Assembly (NCBI GenBank): GCA_023974075.1
Contig: CM043801.1
Coordinates: 17,796,281-17,860,280 of the forward strand
DNA length: 64,000 nt
From: Chaenocephalus aceratus
Lineage: Eukaryota; Chordata; Actinopteri; Perciformes; Channichthyidae
Reading direction: 5' to 3'
Shown: positions 10,078 to 25,325 of the stretch, piece after piece
Layout of the letters: each line of letters begins with the position of its first letter
How positions within the stretch are numbered: the stretch's first letter is position 1
Program-made: the position numbers and the translations under genes
The notes under the pieces: generated by a model
The model's input: only the letters and a program-made list of their open reading frames with translations
What the model was told of the DNA's origin: nothing
Database searches by the model: none

Positions 10078-13000
10078 GTGAGTCAACTTTGCTACCTTTT
10101 TATTTTACATCCTTTTGACTTACACTTTGGAGTTATACATAACTAAACCTACAAAGTGTCTTTTCATACTTTAAATAATTCTGTTGAAATACAAAGATCA
10201 CATTTGAGGTATTTTCTTTTATTTACTTTTAACGTTCAACTTCTTAAACAAATCCCACACAGTTCCTCTAGAAAAAGTGTATTATACAACTTCGTTTTTG
10301 CCAGTTTTGTTTGTGCGTTTTTTTCATCCTTTCCAAGCAGTTTTCCAAAAGCACATTTTCAAGTTTCATGATTAAATGTGGTTAATAAATAACGGAAGGC
10401 TGTGACTCCAACATATTGTGTCACACACATTATAGTCAACACACATTTTAGGATGACTTTGCAAAACGATCTTCCAACTGCGTTTCTGGGAAGGTTTTGA
10501 GTATTTAGCAGAGTTTGATGATATGTTTTGCTTCAATTATAAAGAAATATGGATTTGCTTCTTCTGATTTTGCGTCTTGTATTTGAGCATATGATCCAAC
10601 AAAGTCTCCTGCTTGACGAATTGCTCTCCCACCCGTTGAATAACTATCACTATAAAAGATCAGACAAACAAGGCTCTTGTGATGGTTACCATAAGAACAT
10701 TCAATGTGCCGCTGCAAATACATCTCTGTGTGTCTGTTTGTGTGTGCAGCCCTTTTAATCTATTTGTTCACATGTTGAAGGAATGCAGACGGACCTGTTT
10801 GTTTATGTAGGCAGTTGTAGTGCATGTCAGAGGTGATCAGATATGGCTTTTCTCTGGACAAAGACACAGTTGTATCATTGGTGTATTTTTCCGAGCTAAC
10901 AAACCTCCACCGTTGTGATATTAATCACTTTGAATGTTGAAAGCTGCTTAGATGCTGAGTTCTGACAGACGTTTGTCTAACTTTAGTACACGAGAAACTT
11001 GCTTTTGTTCATGTCAAATTCTTCGATACCATCTACTTTAAATCGATGAAATCAAGTTATGAAGTAATTAATTTAATCCTAAAATTATGTGTAGCATAAT
11101 GGATTTCATTTGTTTACACAATTCTTTGAATAAAACTACAATTTATTTAAGTAATCGTGTCCATTCAACCGTTGTTCTGAACAGTACAGATACAGTCTGC
11201 AACATAACATAATGTGGAACGATACGATTCATCACTTTTATTTGCCACGGTCAATGTTTGGTTAATATATTGTGATGATCACGCCATATTTATTCCAATG
11301 TTGTTTATAAATCAGCAGGTATAAACCAATAGACAGGACTCCTCAGTGCTGATGAACTAAAAAACATTTCATTGTGTTCCTTCTCCATGAAGAGGGCCAT
11401 GTGCTCGCTTGTTTACAAATTGGTAGTGCAATTTTGATGCGGCGCCAGATAAATTGTTTATGGGGTAGCATTCAAAGCTGCAGATTGTTATATAACTACA
11501 ATGCAACACATCATAAAACTCTGAATTGGACTGAATTAGTTTGTTTCTAATTTGATATACTATTATAGCTAATATTCGCTGTGGCTTGAGCACTGCCTGA
11601 AATGATGACATCCTCAGTGGAGTGGACAAGTGTTGTGAGCGTTCTCACAGCAGAACTCAAGATGGTTTGGTTGGAGGCAATGAGTATTCATGACATTGTC
11701 TACAAGTCCTGGTTTGTTTTCCCCTCCTGGCTGTTTTATCGTGGAACATACTTTCCAGAGAAGATGGTTCCAGGAGGGAGCCGTAAGCTTCCCAAAATCA
11801 TAAGATGAACAGTTACAGTATAGCTTGAAAGTATGTTAGGGACAATCTGTGGTCAATAATCGAAGAGTGAGTCTGATCAAAGCCATGAAATGCTCCTCTT
11901 TGGAAATCTTAATCTCTAGGTTTACAGTAGCATCATGAGAGGGGGTAGCTCTGTTATAAAGTGCGCAGGGGGGTTGACTTTAACACACAGTTGTTGGGCA
12001 CATTGGACGGAGCAGACTAATAGGATGTAGTATCAACGAATACGTTTGGCCACATGTTGTGACATCAAATCGGTTCGGTCTCAATTTGCCGATCCAGCCG
12101 AACTACCTCTTGAGGAACTTGGCGCTCCAGGACCGGTGAGAGTGCTTCATCAGGAATGTTCTCTCTATTCTGGCCTCCCTAAATCAAAGTGACGACTGGG
12201 CAGTCCTCACCTCTGCCTCTAGCATCTGCATGACTGGTGTTATGATGCACTTCAGGGCCAGGATCGCTTTGGGCCCCAGGATTATGAACACATTTACTTG
12301 GCGAAAGAAAAACATCTTGCTGCCTAGGCATTAGAACAATGCAATATAAAAGTGTTTAACAATGCCCACTGGGCCTGGCACAAGTTAAACTGTGTCACAC
12401 AAGGATAGTGATAAAGATATCACCAAAAAGGATTGAAATTGATATTCAGTGACTGTGAAACTCTAGTTCGGATGGAAAGGGGACATGGAAATCTTTTGCT
12501 AGTGGACGATCTGAGCAAAGAACAGAAGATTAAAGCAGTAGATTTTCAGATGTTGAGATATTATCATCTTTGAAATGGAAACCAATTGCTTGATTAGGCA
12601 ATGAGTAGACATGAAGTCATGATTGTGATCACCCAATACATTTTCAGTCAAAGATTTACTTTACGTTTAGATTTGATTGGGCACCACCAACTCCTGAGAA
12701 AAATACCTTCCAAAGGCTCCACTATACTGTATTTACCAGCCAATTACTAACTTTGTCTGTGTTTTGTTTGATGTTGTCTTGATAGTAAACAGTTGGTTTG
12801 TCTAAGATTTCTGTTGCTGAAAAAAGGGGTTGAGTGTTTGGTTTGTAAAATTGCATCATTTCTGATAAATGTAAATCCAAAGGCCAAGTCTCAGAGCAGG
12901 CTCTACAGTAGATCAATGACCAATAATGGCACTCCAGAGAAAATATTATCCATGATAGATGAAGTGTTGAAACTGGCATCTGGTGGTGAAATGGAAGTTA

Positions 13001-14296
13001 TCAACTGAGAAAGACAGACCAGAGGTTACATCCGGTGTTATACACTCGTACTTTGTATAGTCCCTTGAGACATCCTTTGGTGATGACTGATGATGTAAAG
13101 ATCTGCATCTACCTACAAATACAGTATTGTTGCTCCAGCACACATACAGTGCAGGAGCAATGAGTGTTTCTCCGCGAACAGCCTTTAACCAAGGCATCTT
13201 TCTTCCCTGCTCTCCCTACCAGCTGTTGGTCATAGGTTCAGCATTGTGTCAGATGCTCCAGCTCCTTGGGTTATTTCAGTTACTCCAGACACCGCCAGTG
13301 TTTAGCTGTGAGTCCTGAGACACAGGCGGACCTTTCCTCACTCCGCAGCGATAAACAAAGAGATTGGGTGGGGGTGATGATGTTGCCTGTGGTCACAGAT
13401 AGAGAGCGCCATCGTGACAGCACCCATGCTCTCTATAGCTTGTATCTACCTCAGAGGCCCTTCATGTGACTCTTCCTGGTGTGCTCGGAGCATGTGAAAG
13501 GCAAAGAGGCTGTCTCTGAGGAAAGAGGCAACCTCACAACAAATAGCACCTCAGGGACCAGAGAAATCGCCAGAGTATGCAAAGTCATTTGGAGTGAGCA
13601 TAAGAAAGGCAAGCTGTAAGGCCGAGCCAGGCGACGGCTTAATGTTTATACACTGGAGGAAGTAATTATGGAGCACAGTTTGAAGTTGATGTACAATATG
13701 CTCTGCGAGATTAGGAGTGAGGGAATGGGGGATGGCAGAGAGCTGGAAAGAGGGAGAGGGAAGCAGACGGAGGTGATCTGTCATGCTTCTCCTCCCTGTA
13801 AATCAGACGTCCATATTTAGCTGGAGAGAGGGAAGGCCCAACGCTAATGTAAACACAGCCTGGGAGAGAGAGGCAGGGAGAGTACATCAACACATCATGT
13901 TTGAGTTCATACCCCGGCACGGCAGTCAGCGTGGTCCTTAGGCAGAGACACAAAAGGGATTCTAGTTGATAGGTTTCTTCTAAAAATAAAAACTCTGATA
14001 GAGAGACCGTTGTTTTGGGTTTTTTTAGTGCTCTTTTGGGATTTTCAAAGGAATCATGAACAAGCCTAAGTTTAGTTCAAAGATGAGTGAGCTTGGATTG
14101 GACCAGAGGCACTAGCTTTTCCTGGATTTGAAAAGCAAGAACCTTTTTTGTAGGCCATGTCACAAACAGGTACTTTAAGTGTTTTTTGAGGAACCAGAAA
14201 TAAAAAAAACAACAGAGTGTACTTCGGACTAAAGTCACTCCAGGCAAAACAAGCGAAGGGACTGACTTCCTGACAGCTGACCTTCCTCGTTTCACC
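10078..14296 (+). other. pde4c intron and upstream region of the second start exon
   Basis: No coding exon or recognisable transposon is seen in these 4.2 kb. Small open frames (for example near 11602, 12722 and 13711 on either strand) lack family features. The last 250 bases before 14297 probably contain the 5' leader and promoter for the second start, but no core motif stands out. Confidence 0.45.
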
Positions 14297-14559
14297 ATGA
14301 GCGAGATGCGCTCGGAGAGCTCTGAAGAGGAGCAGGCCGAGGTGGAGGAGAGGCCTCAGGACCGCAGGTTGGGCCGGCTGCCCATCATTCAGCTCATGCC
14401 TCGGTCCAGAGTGGGCTCCCCGGGAGGGTCCCCAAAGATCTCACCCAAGGATTCTCCACGTGGGTCCCCCCGAAACTCCCCGCTGCTGTTCAGGAAGCTG
14501 CTGATGAACCGCAGCATCAACCTCCAGAGGCGCCGCTTCACTCTGGCCCACACGCCCAG
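14297..14559 (+). CDS. pde4c: cAMP phosphodiesterase-4, alternative first coding exon of PDE4C2/PDE4B3/PDE4D5 type
   Basis: The exon starts at ATG in TTCACCATGA and runs 87 codons plus two bases to donor GTAGAG at 14560 (phase 2). The acidic N-terminus (SESSEEEQAEVEE) is followed by SPKISPKDSPRGSPRNSP, LLFRKLLMNRSINL and QRRRFTLAHTP. These match the isoform-specific region of PDE4B3 (SPKISPRSSPRNSP, FFRKLLVNKSI, RRRFTVAHT) and of PDE4C2 (SPRGSPRGSP, LFRKLLVNQSIRLQRRFTVA). In PDE4D5 the corresponding region contains RACK1 and beta-arrestin contact sites; whether that holds here is inference. No earlier in-frame coding is needed, since this exon encodes the whole unique N-terminus in the relatives. 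A clean, intact exon. Confidence 0.88.
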
Positions 14560-15565
14560 GTAGAGTCCTTCACTCTGAGGCCGAGGATAGCAAAAGATCA
14601 CATTTATACTTGTATTTAAATGCAAGCATATTGACTTCTACTGTGCTTGAGCTTTCAGAAGCACTTCTAGGTCTTCTACTTCTATGTCTACTACTATGTC
14701 GATATTTAAACTTTCAATAGCTTCTCTTCTGGTTCAGAGTGTACCTTTAGGCGCTGTTTAATGTTTCAGCATATATGTGCGTGTTGCTGTAGTAGGAAAT
14801 GCTTCTTGTCACATGGCGTGGGGGCGGTTACTCTGCTTGATGCATTTTAGGTTTATTTCTGTGCAGGCAACAGCATTTTTACTAGTACAGTAATGGTTTC
14901 CAGGAAGCTTATGTTGTTAAAATGGATCCTGACAAGATGTTCAGGTATTGCTTCAAGTTGGATGTTGTTTCAGAGAAATTCTGCTGAATTAAATTCTCGT
15001 AACGTAAGGATTGTAGAGGTGTTGTTTCATTCTCTATAAATAGATTAGCACTTAGTCATTTTACTGAGAATATATCACATCAGATCAAACATGGTTGTTG
15101 TTGATACTTGCTTGATTTTATTTTATTTTTGCAAAATACATTTGATTCACTGTTGAAAAGCTAAGGTCTTAGAAAGAGTTGAGTTTCCACAGCACATTCT
15201 GTGCGTATTTTCCTACAGGTGAATGTATTTTTCCAGAGCTTTTGTTGTCCCAGCTAGTAGCATCATCTCAGTAAACACACAGCTTAACGACAACCCTGCT
15301 GTCCCTACAACCGCACACTGATGATGTTCCATTTCTATGTCAAACAAGTCCTTTAAACCTAGCACACTTATGGATTAGTACACAATATTTCCTGCTTAGA
15401 TAAAACATGTTACATTTAGTCTTAACTTTTTTGTGACAGTGCTAGTTTGTAAAGAGTAGGCCTACAGCTGCCAGCTCTACACTGGTAGTGTTAATAGCTT
15501 TAGATTTATGAACCATTATTGCATCAGACCCAACCCATGATTCAAATGCAAAAACATTTCGTTAG
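14560..15565 (+). other. pde4c intron, start of the transposon-rich part
   Basis: Begins with the GTAGAG donor. One kilobase of unremarkable AT-rich intronic sequence without recognised repeats or exons. Confidence 0.5.
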
Positions 15566-15569
15566 TTAA

Positions 15570-15954
15570 AGGTGGGGTAGGTAATTTCGGAGAAACCAGC
15601 TCGAGTGCGCTAGATTTGAAAATACACAACCGGAGAAAATCTGCCACTTCCTTACAGAGCCCCTCCTCCAACACACACGAACGCGCACATGACCAATGAG
15701 GGCACGAGATAAGTTTGTGCACAGACGGAAGGCTGACAGGCAGGTAGGCCATCCAGATATTTTAGCCGGGCCGGCTAAAATGAATGGTCGTGCTTTTTAC
15801 AGCGCCACGGCTTCCACAGATGAAATTATTTTTTTATGGATTTTTTGTCAAAGCACTTCAGATATTCATTGCTATCGGGATGTTAAGAGCATTCCATGGA
15901 ATATAACAAAAAGTGTATCTCGAGCCGGTTTCTCAAACTTACCTACCCCACCTG
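15570..15954. mobile_element. 385-bp MITE with TTAA target duplication
   Basis: The termini are inverted: AGGTGGGGTAGGTAATTTCG on the left and, in reverse complement, CAGGTGGGGTAGGTAAGTTT on the right, continuing GAGAAACC(A/G)GCTCGAG on both sides. TTAA flanks both ends (15566-15569 and 15955-15958), the target signature of piggyBac- and Kolobok-type transposons. It has no coding capacity, so it was mobilised in trans. I recognise the GGTGGGGTAGGTAA terminus as common in fish genomes. Confidence 0.85.
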
Positions 15955-15958
15955 TTAA

Positions 15959-16813
15959 ACCCCGAGCCTGTTTTTCAGGTCTCAGACTCGAAAATGACAT
16001 TCCCAGAACAAATGACCATATCTTCCCTTCTAAAAGGGTTAAATCAAGCGGCAAACTCTGGGGAACAGCCGGGAAGCCAATACGGAAGTGCCACACACTG
16101 CAGTTCATACATGGGCCGCTAGGGACTGGCTGCAGAAAGGAGCAATTTCCATAGACCCCCATGTTAAAATGCCCAACTTTACAGCAGAAAAAAACATGTT
16201 TCTACCCATGGATGCAATAAATATTATTATCGATATAGTTAGATTCCACCTTCATGATTATGAATCTGTGAGTGAATTGTTTTCTAACACGACCCTTTCA
16301 TTTATATTAGGTCTTAAAGTTTTTGCATAAATTAGGGCGTGGCCACGTTGATGGACACGTACATGCCTCACTGTCAGCTAACAGCAACTTGTCCACTCTG
16401 CTAGGCTACAACCATAGAGGCTACAACGTTAGTTAGTCATAGTACTGTACTTAACCCTTTAGCTTTAGCCGTGTTCGTGGTGATTGTGCCTTTTAGGGAA
16501 TATTGTTACAAATACCAGACAATTAAAATGTCGTGCTGTGCGCTTGAATGTACTAACAGAACTTCCAAGAAGTCTAAAATGATAATATTATACATATACA
16601 TAACCCCGTTCGCAGGTGTTTGTGTGCTCGGTAGCTTAGCTTGTTACTTATTAGCCAGCTAAGGACGTAACCCTTTATGCATACATATACATTTTAGTTT
16701 ATGATTCAGCCTTGGGTAAGACTTTTATAGTCTATGGCTATGACGCCCATAATGCTAAACGGGAGCAAATGTTAATAGGGGACCCAATTATCCCAGTGGT
16801 GGCCTTTATATAG
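15959..16813. repeat. Repeat-derived sequence left of the CAGGGTTGCC element
   Basis: Contains phrases I recognise as recurrent fish repeats (AATTTCCATAGACCCCCATG, AAATGCCCAACTTTACAGCA, TATAGTCTATGGCTATGACG). With 19486-20080 on the other side of the 2.7 kb insertion it probably forms one older, interrupted element. Its own ends are not clear. No supported gene. Confidence 0.45.
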
Positions 16814-19479
<2,666 letters not shown>

Positions 19480-19485
19480 ATATAG

Positions 19486-20158
19486 GGGAACTACACTGTT
19501 AGCAGTAACTTGGTATGCATGTATTTCATGTTAGCTTAGGTTCTTAGCCTGAGCTAGCTCTGTTTACTTCCAGTTCGGAGGCAGCAGGTCCCGCCTCGGC
19601 TCCACCTCTTTGCCCTTATTTGGAGCAGGCGGGATTAGACTCTGACGGCCCGTCCACACAGCGGCGTGCGTTGACGCTTCCCCATTCACTTTGAATGGGG
19701 GTGACGTCACTTTTAGCCGAAATGCATCGTGGGAAGCGATGTGGAGCGTAGCTGGCGTGGCTCGCTGCAAAAGTTGAGCAATGTTCAACTTTTGACGCCT
19801 CGGCGAGGCGTCAGCCAATCGAATCATATGCCAGTACAAGCTCTAGCCAATCAAACCGCTGCTTGTGTGTCAGGGGCGGGAGATTCATGTGATTGGTTGT
19901 TGGTCGAGTTTCAGACACGCCCGCCGGCAAGCGTCAGCGCACGCCGCTGTGTGGACGGGCCGTGACTTCACAGTCGAGCCGTTAGTGGCCGACTCCGCCT
20001 ACTAAGGGCTTCACGGCAACTCTGCAGAATCCTGTGGGTGACGTCACGGACACTACGTCCATTTATATATACAGTCTATGGGTTAAATTAATTATATTTT
20101 TTCTCAAAGCAAGGTTACACCTGTGAGTTGGATGTAGAAGTGTCAGAATCAATATTAC
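19486..20158. repeat. Repeat-derived sequence right of the CAGGGTTGCC element
   Basis: Contains TTTACTTCCAGTTCGGAGGC, GGAGCAGGCGGGATTAGAC and ATATACAGTCTATGGG, phrases typical of dispersed fish repeats. It is the likely other half of 15959-16813 and also hosts the 317-bp MITE. Confidence 0.4.
19646..19962. mobile_element. 317-bp MITE with CGGCCCGTCCACACAGCGGC termini
   Basis: The left end CGGCCCGTCCACACAGCGGC and right end GCCGCTGTGTGGACGGGCCG are exact inverted copies over 20 bases and pair further (GTGCGTTGACGCTT with AAGCGTCAGCGCAC, one mismatch). TGA flanks both ends (19643-19645 and 19963-19965), a 3-bp duplication compatible with a PIF/Harbinger-type mechanism, though that family usually targets TAA or TTA. 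No coding capacity. Confidence 0.8.
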
Positions 20159-20178
20159 GGTGGCCCTGAAGTGCAAGA

Positions 20179-20860
20179 CACCACAGCATTTCAGAAAACA
20201 CTACAGCATTTCACAAAACACTACAGCATTTCAGAAAACGCCGCAGTATTTCAGAAAACGCCACAGCATTTCAGAAAATGCCACAGCATTTCAGAAAACA
20301 ACAGCATTTCAGAAAACGCCGCAGTATTTCAGAAAACGCCACAGCATTTCACAAAACACAACAGCATTTCACAAAACGCCACAGCATTTCACAAAACACA
20401 ACAGCATTTCACAAAACACAACAGCATTTCAGAAAACACCACAGCATTTCACAAAACGCCACAGCATTTCACAAAACACAACAGCATTTCAGAAAACGCC
20501 ACAGCATTTCAGAAAATGCCACAGCATTTCAGAAAACACAACAGCATTTCACAAAACACAACAGCATTTCAGAAAACACCACAGCATTTCACAAAACGCC
20601 ACAGCATTTCACAAAACACAACAGCATTTCAGAAAACGCCACAGCATTTCAGAAAATGCCACAGCATTTCAGAAAACAACAGCATTTCAGAAAACGCCGC
20701 AGTATTTCAGAAAACGCCACAGCATTTCACAAAACACAACAGCATTTCACAAAACGCCACAGCATTTCACAAAACACAACAGCATTTCACAAAACACAAC
20801 AGCATTTCACAAAACACCACAGCATTTCAGAAAACACCACAGCATTTCACATTGGACGGA
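20179..20860 (+). repeat. 20-bp minisatellite, about 34 units (left arm)
   Basis: Consensus ACAGCATTTCASAAAACRCM, with a few units shortened by 2-3 bases (near 20297 and 20678). Because the unit has no stop in any forward frame, three overlapping long frames appear; their peptides merely repeat TAFQKTPQHF-like strings and are not evidence of a protein. Confidence 0.95.
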
Positions 20861-20869
20861 AAGGGTATT

Positions 20870-20990
20870 CCTTTAGGGAGAACATTTCTTGTTTGTGATT
20901 GGACAGAGCCAGCCAGAGAAGCACTGCTGTGATTGGTTGTTTTTTCTGCCAGTCAAGAAATGACGCTTCGTGATTGGTCAACACCCGACA
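20870..20990 (+). promoter_or_regulatory. CCAAT-box cluster in the left foldback arm
   Basis: ATTGG (inverted CCAAT) occurs at about 20852, 20898, 20930 and 20971 within 120 bases. The right arm carries the same motifs in opposite orientation (about 24830-24955). Clustered CCAAT boxes are typical of TATA-less promoters, so each arm may hold an outward- or inward-facing promoter. This is inference. Confidence 0.3.
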
Positions 20991-22109
20991 GCGAAATATG
21001 TCCCAACACATGACACATCAGCCGTTAGCACACACTCAGAGCTCACAGCTCCTCATATCTGTTCAGAAACTGGACACAAGTTAAACATGTACAAACCACA
21101 GACTGTCTATGTCATGGCGAATACAGTCGCTGCTTTATTTATGTATGTATGACATTGTTGTGAGTGTGGACGGAGCAGCTACAGGTTAGTTTAGCCTGAT
21201 GGATCCGATTCCATTCTGAAAACACGCTTTTTAAAAGCTTTTCGCCTGCCGTCTGTCTGCAGACTTGTCAAAGCGTTAATTCATGATTTTTACTAACCGT
21301 TATCAGTATGTAGTTACTTCGGCATCACTTTGAAACGTGTATTACAATTAAATCACGGTCAAATATGTTCATTTTGTTGTAGTTGGTATCTCCCATAGAA
21401 TTTACATGGAGATACGCCCCGCCCCCTTTCCAGCGCCTCTTGTTTGAATGACAGGAGCAAACACAGCTGACAGCCGCGGTGAAACTCGAGCGATTAGAGC
21501 GATGCGAATATTGGGTGGTCTACCATAGTATTTACATGGAGATAAGCCCCTTAAAAAACATGAATTAATAAAGCATTAATTCTGTGTTTACTCCTGTCAT
21601 TCAAACAAGCAACACATCCTCACTCCCAGGTCGGCCTATGTTGACGTTATGTCAAGTCCCCTGCCGGCTTTTTCCAACGCAAGGGGGGGGGCCTTAGAGT
21701 CCATTTTCAACGCAAGGGGGGGGGCCCTTAGCGTCCATTTTCAGCTTTCCGGGATGTCCATATGCTTCTATGGACGCTCATGGAAGCACGGCATTCGTTT
21801 GTGTCGACTGCCCTTAAAGGCAATGAGAGCGTCCATTCTCATTGGATAATGGAGAATTGTACACCCGGAACTAAATATTCCCCTTACTGACGATTGATTT
21901 TACAGTGATATCTGCACTACTCATCGACTAAAAAACACCAGATTATCCTTGTTAATTACACAACATTGATTGGTTTAAATTGTGTGCAATGCTTTTGTAT
22001 TTTCCCCCTTCGATTCGGAGAAACAAATCTTTTTTCGGAGTAAAGGATGGCAGAAGACACTACACTACCCAGAATCCCCAGCTATCGTTTGGACTACACC
22101 ATAAGCTCT

Positions 22110-24060
22110 GTTTGACGTCACGTGATCTTCAAATTTCTCCCTGCAGAAAAAAACATGGCCGAACTTCGTTTTATTCTCGGTGGAAAATGTCTATTTTAAA
22201 GTCAGTTTGGCCATTAAAATGCGTTTTGATGTCATTTGATGCGAGAAATATGAGTTGTTATTTCAGATGGTGTGTGCAGTGGATGTACATGATCTTTAGT
22301 TTGCTAGTTATTACGAAGATTACTTCAGGAAATTGCGTCCAACGTTTTCATTGTTACCAAGGTGGTTGCTAGGGACGCTGATATCGATATTATTTCTGTT
22401 ATGTTGTGTAACTGTTTAATGGTGTTATCTTTATTGCTACCCCCTTCCCCGTCAATGTATAGTGTTGGTCCACAGCGCAAACATATTAGTTTAACACAAT
22501 CCGCATCTAAAGATACGTTATTTTCCCCTGTGCAATTCCAATCTCACATCTCAGAGCACATTGTCATTAACAAATACCGGAAACAGACCGAAAACATTTT
22601 TTAAAAATAAAATAATACCTTATTCCGAGTGTACTTGCTTTTCTCTTTGAAAGTCATCACATACCGGCATTGTAATACACGGTTCGGCTGCATTAAATAT
22701 TACATATCTGCCGTAGTTCTGTATTTATAGAGCCCTGATGAGAAGACCTCTAGAAAAACACGAGGAACTGAAAACGTGACGTGGATCATAAATATATCAG
22801 CCATTAAACAACATCTTACATTTCTTTTCACACAATACGTCTCCTTGCAGTATCAACACTAATTCGGCTGACTTTTATATTTGATCCAATTGGTAGATAG
22901 GCTGTATTTACACCATAAAGGTGCACAGCTGATATAAAGGGACACCTGGTGGTTAAAGCATGTTATTGAATTTCATTATTTTTATTATTAGATATTAATA
23001 GGATCCTTATAAAGTATATTCATTACTCGTTATTCTCTACTAATAGTTAATTAAAGACTGTATATAATGACTATTTTGCACATCCCGTTCAAGATTTCAA
23101 TATTTTCTAAGGTTTATTGACATATCATATAGGCCTACACAACTATGGTGTAGTTCTGCACTGAATGAAAAACTTGGGTCGCAGGTTCCTCAATAGTGCA
23201 TTACAAGACATCTATCAATATGTGTGCATACCTCCAGCAATGTTAACTATGTTGAAGCACTTATTTTAACTGATATTATACATAATGTATTATACTCTTA
23301 TAAGATGTATGCAGATATTTCATCTCTGGCCTTGTCAGGTATTGAACAATCAATAAATAAAGAACACAGAATTGTTAAATATAAAACACAGAATTTGTGT
23401 GATTATACTAAATGATTTACAAATAAACACCACTGCATTACAACTGTTACACATGCTGATGTAACGCAAATGTTCCAACTTGGGATCAATAAAGTATATC
23501 TTATCTTAAGCTGATCGATGGCTACTGCCATATTTGCAAAATGTGCCTCTGAACCTTGACAAGTGCATGTTTCAGGCTTATCAATTAATGTAATGTAATG
23601 TTATCACAGGGGTCACACACATAAGACCAGCTGTTAAATAAAGCTCTTCTGACCTTAGCTGGCGTGTGTGTATATATATTAATACTGCCCATTATGGGCA
23701 CAAGCAATTTTCTCCCATTTATTAATTATATGTTTTAAATGTGAGTGTTTCCAATCCCCTAAACCTCCAGGGATGTACACAGTTTAATACTGGCAACTTC
23801 TTATTATGGGAAATACGAAAACGTCTTTTAAAACTACAACTCCCAGTAGAGACGTGCCATATAGAGAACATGTTGCGAAACAGAATAGCCAGCATGTGTA
23901 GTTCTGGGGACGGGGTGGGGGAGGGGGGGACGCGGTGGACCCGTTCAAATCCAGTTTTGGACAGTCTGCCGTGGTTCCATCCCATTTCAAGTGCTGTTCG
24001 AGGCTCGGTAACCCTCGGAGCACACTCTCCAATCACAGAGCTTGAGGACTATCACGGGTT
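22110..24060. other. Unique loop of the foldback element
   Basis: About 1.95 kb without inverted counterpart. A GACGTCACGTGATC motif sits at the left junction. The largest frames (21980-22372, 22362-22604, 23741-24118) show no conserved domain that I recognise. An AT-rich stretch ending GGGATCAATAAAGTATATCT (near 23483) resembles the 3' tail of a LINE. I find no transposase. Confidence 0.5.
23483..23510 (+). repeat. LINE-like 3' tail (GGATCAATAAAGTATATCTT)
   Basis: The motif is typical of the 3' end of fish LINEs such as Rex1-type elements (GGATCAATAAAGT followed by TATCT repeats). Only the tail is recognisable, and the 5' extent cannot be set by eye. Confidence 0.45.
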
Positions 24061-24956
24061 TGTCAAACAGAGCACATGGTGTAGTCCAAACGATAGCTGG
24101 GGATTCTGGGTAGTGTAGTGTCTTCTGCCATCCTTTACTCCGAAAAAAGATTTGTTTCTCCGAATCGAAGGGGAAAAAATACAAAAGCATTGCACACAAT
24201 TTAAACCAATCAATGTTGTGTAATTAACAAGGATAATCTGGTGTTTTTTAGTCGATGAGTAGTGCAGATATCACTGTAAAATCAATCGACAGTAAGGGGA
24301 ATACTTACTTCCGGGTGTACAATTCTCCGTTATCCAATGAGAATGGACGCTCTCATTGCCTTTAAGGGCAGTCGACACAAACGAATGCCGTGCTTCCATG
24401 AGCGTCCATAGAAGCATATGGACATCCCGGAAAGCTGAAAATGGACGCTAAGGGCCCCCCCCTTGCGTTGAAAATGGACTCTAAGGCCCCCCCCCTTGCA
24501 TTGGAAAAAGCCGGCAGGGGACTTGACATAACGTCAACATAGGCCGACCTGGGAGTGAGGATGTGTTGAAACAAGACGCTGGAGAGGGGGCGGGCCGTAT
24601 CTCCATGTAAATCCTATCGGAATCGGATCGATCAGGCTAAACTAACCTGTAGCTGCTCCGTCCACACTCACAACAACGTCATACAGACATAAATAAAGCA
24701 GCGACTGTATTCGAAATGACATAGACAGTCTGTGTTTTGTATATGTTTAACTTTTGTCCAGTTTCTGAACAGATATGAGGAGCTGTGAGCTCTGAGTGTG
24801 TGTGCTAACAGCTAACGGCTGATGTGTTGGGCCAATCACGCAGCGTCATTTCTTGACTGGCAGCAAAATCAACCAATCACAGCAGTGCTTCTATGGTTGG
24901 CTCTGTCCAATCACAAACAAGAAGTGTTCTCCCTAAGGAATACCCTTTCCGTCCAA

Positions 24957-25325
24957 TATGAAATGCTGTGGCGTTTTGTGAAATGCTGCGGAATGCTGCG
25001 GCGTTTTGTGAAATGCTGTTGTGTTTTGTGAAATGCTGTTGCGTTTTGTGAAATGCTGTTGTGTTTTGTGAAATGCTGCGCGTTTTGTGAAATGCTGTTG
25101 TGTTTTGTGAAATGCTGTGGCGTTTTCTGAAATGCTGTTGTGTTTTGTGAAATGCTGTGGCGTTTTGTGAAATGCTGTGGCGTTTTGTGAAATGCTGCGG
25201 CGTTTTGTGAAATGCTGTTGCGTTTTGTGAAATGCTGCGGCGTTTTCTGAAATGCTGTAGCGTTTTGTGAAATGCTGTGGCGTTTTCTGAAATGCTGTAG
25301 CGTTTTGTGAAATGCTGTGGTGTCT
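24957..25325 (-). repeat. 20-bp minisatellite, about 18 units (right arm)
   Basis: Reverse complement of the left-arm array, about half as long. Units read AAATGCTGTGGCGTTTTGTG and close variants. The different copy number shows that the two arrays changed length independently. Confidence 0.95.

Noticed and set aside
20179..20860. CRISPR-like regular repeat array
   Set aside because: The repeats are directly adjacent with no unique spacers, in a vertebrate intron.
20160..20932. Three overlapping open frames of 200-250 codons with repeated TAFQKTPQHF-like peptides
   Set aside because: A 20-bp unit without stops gives open reading in all three frames. The mirrored array at 24877-25348 does the same on the other strand. 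No domain, splice or codon evidence for a protein.
23741..24118. 125-codon frame in the foldback loop as an element-encoded protein
   Set aside because: It runs into the inverted arm and shows no recognisable domain.
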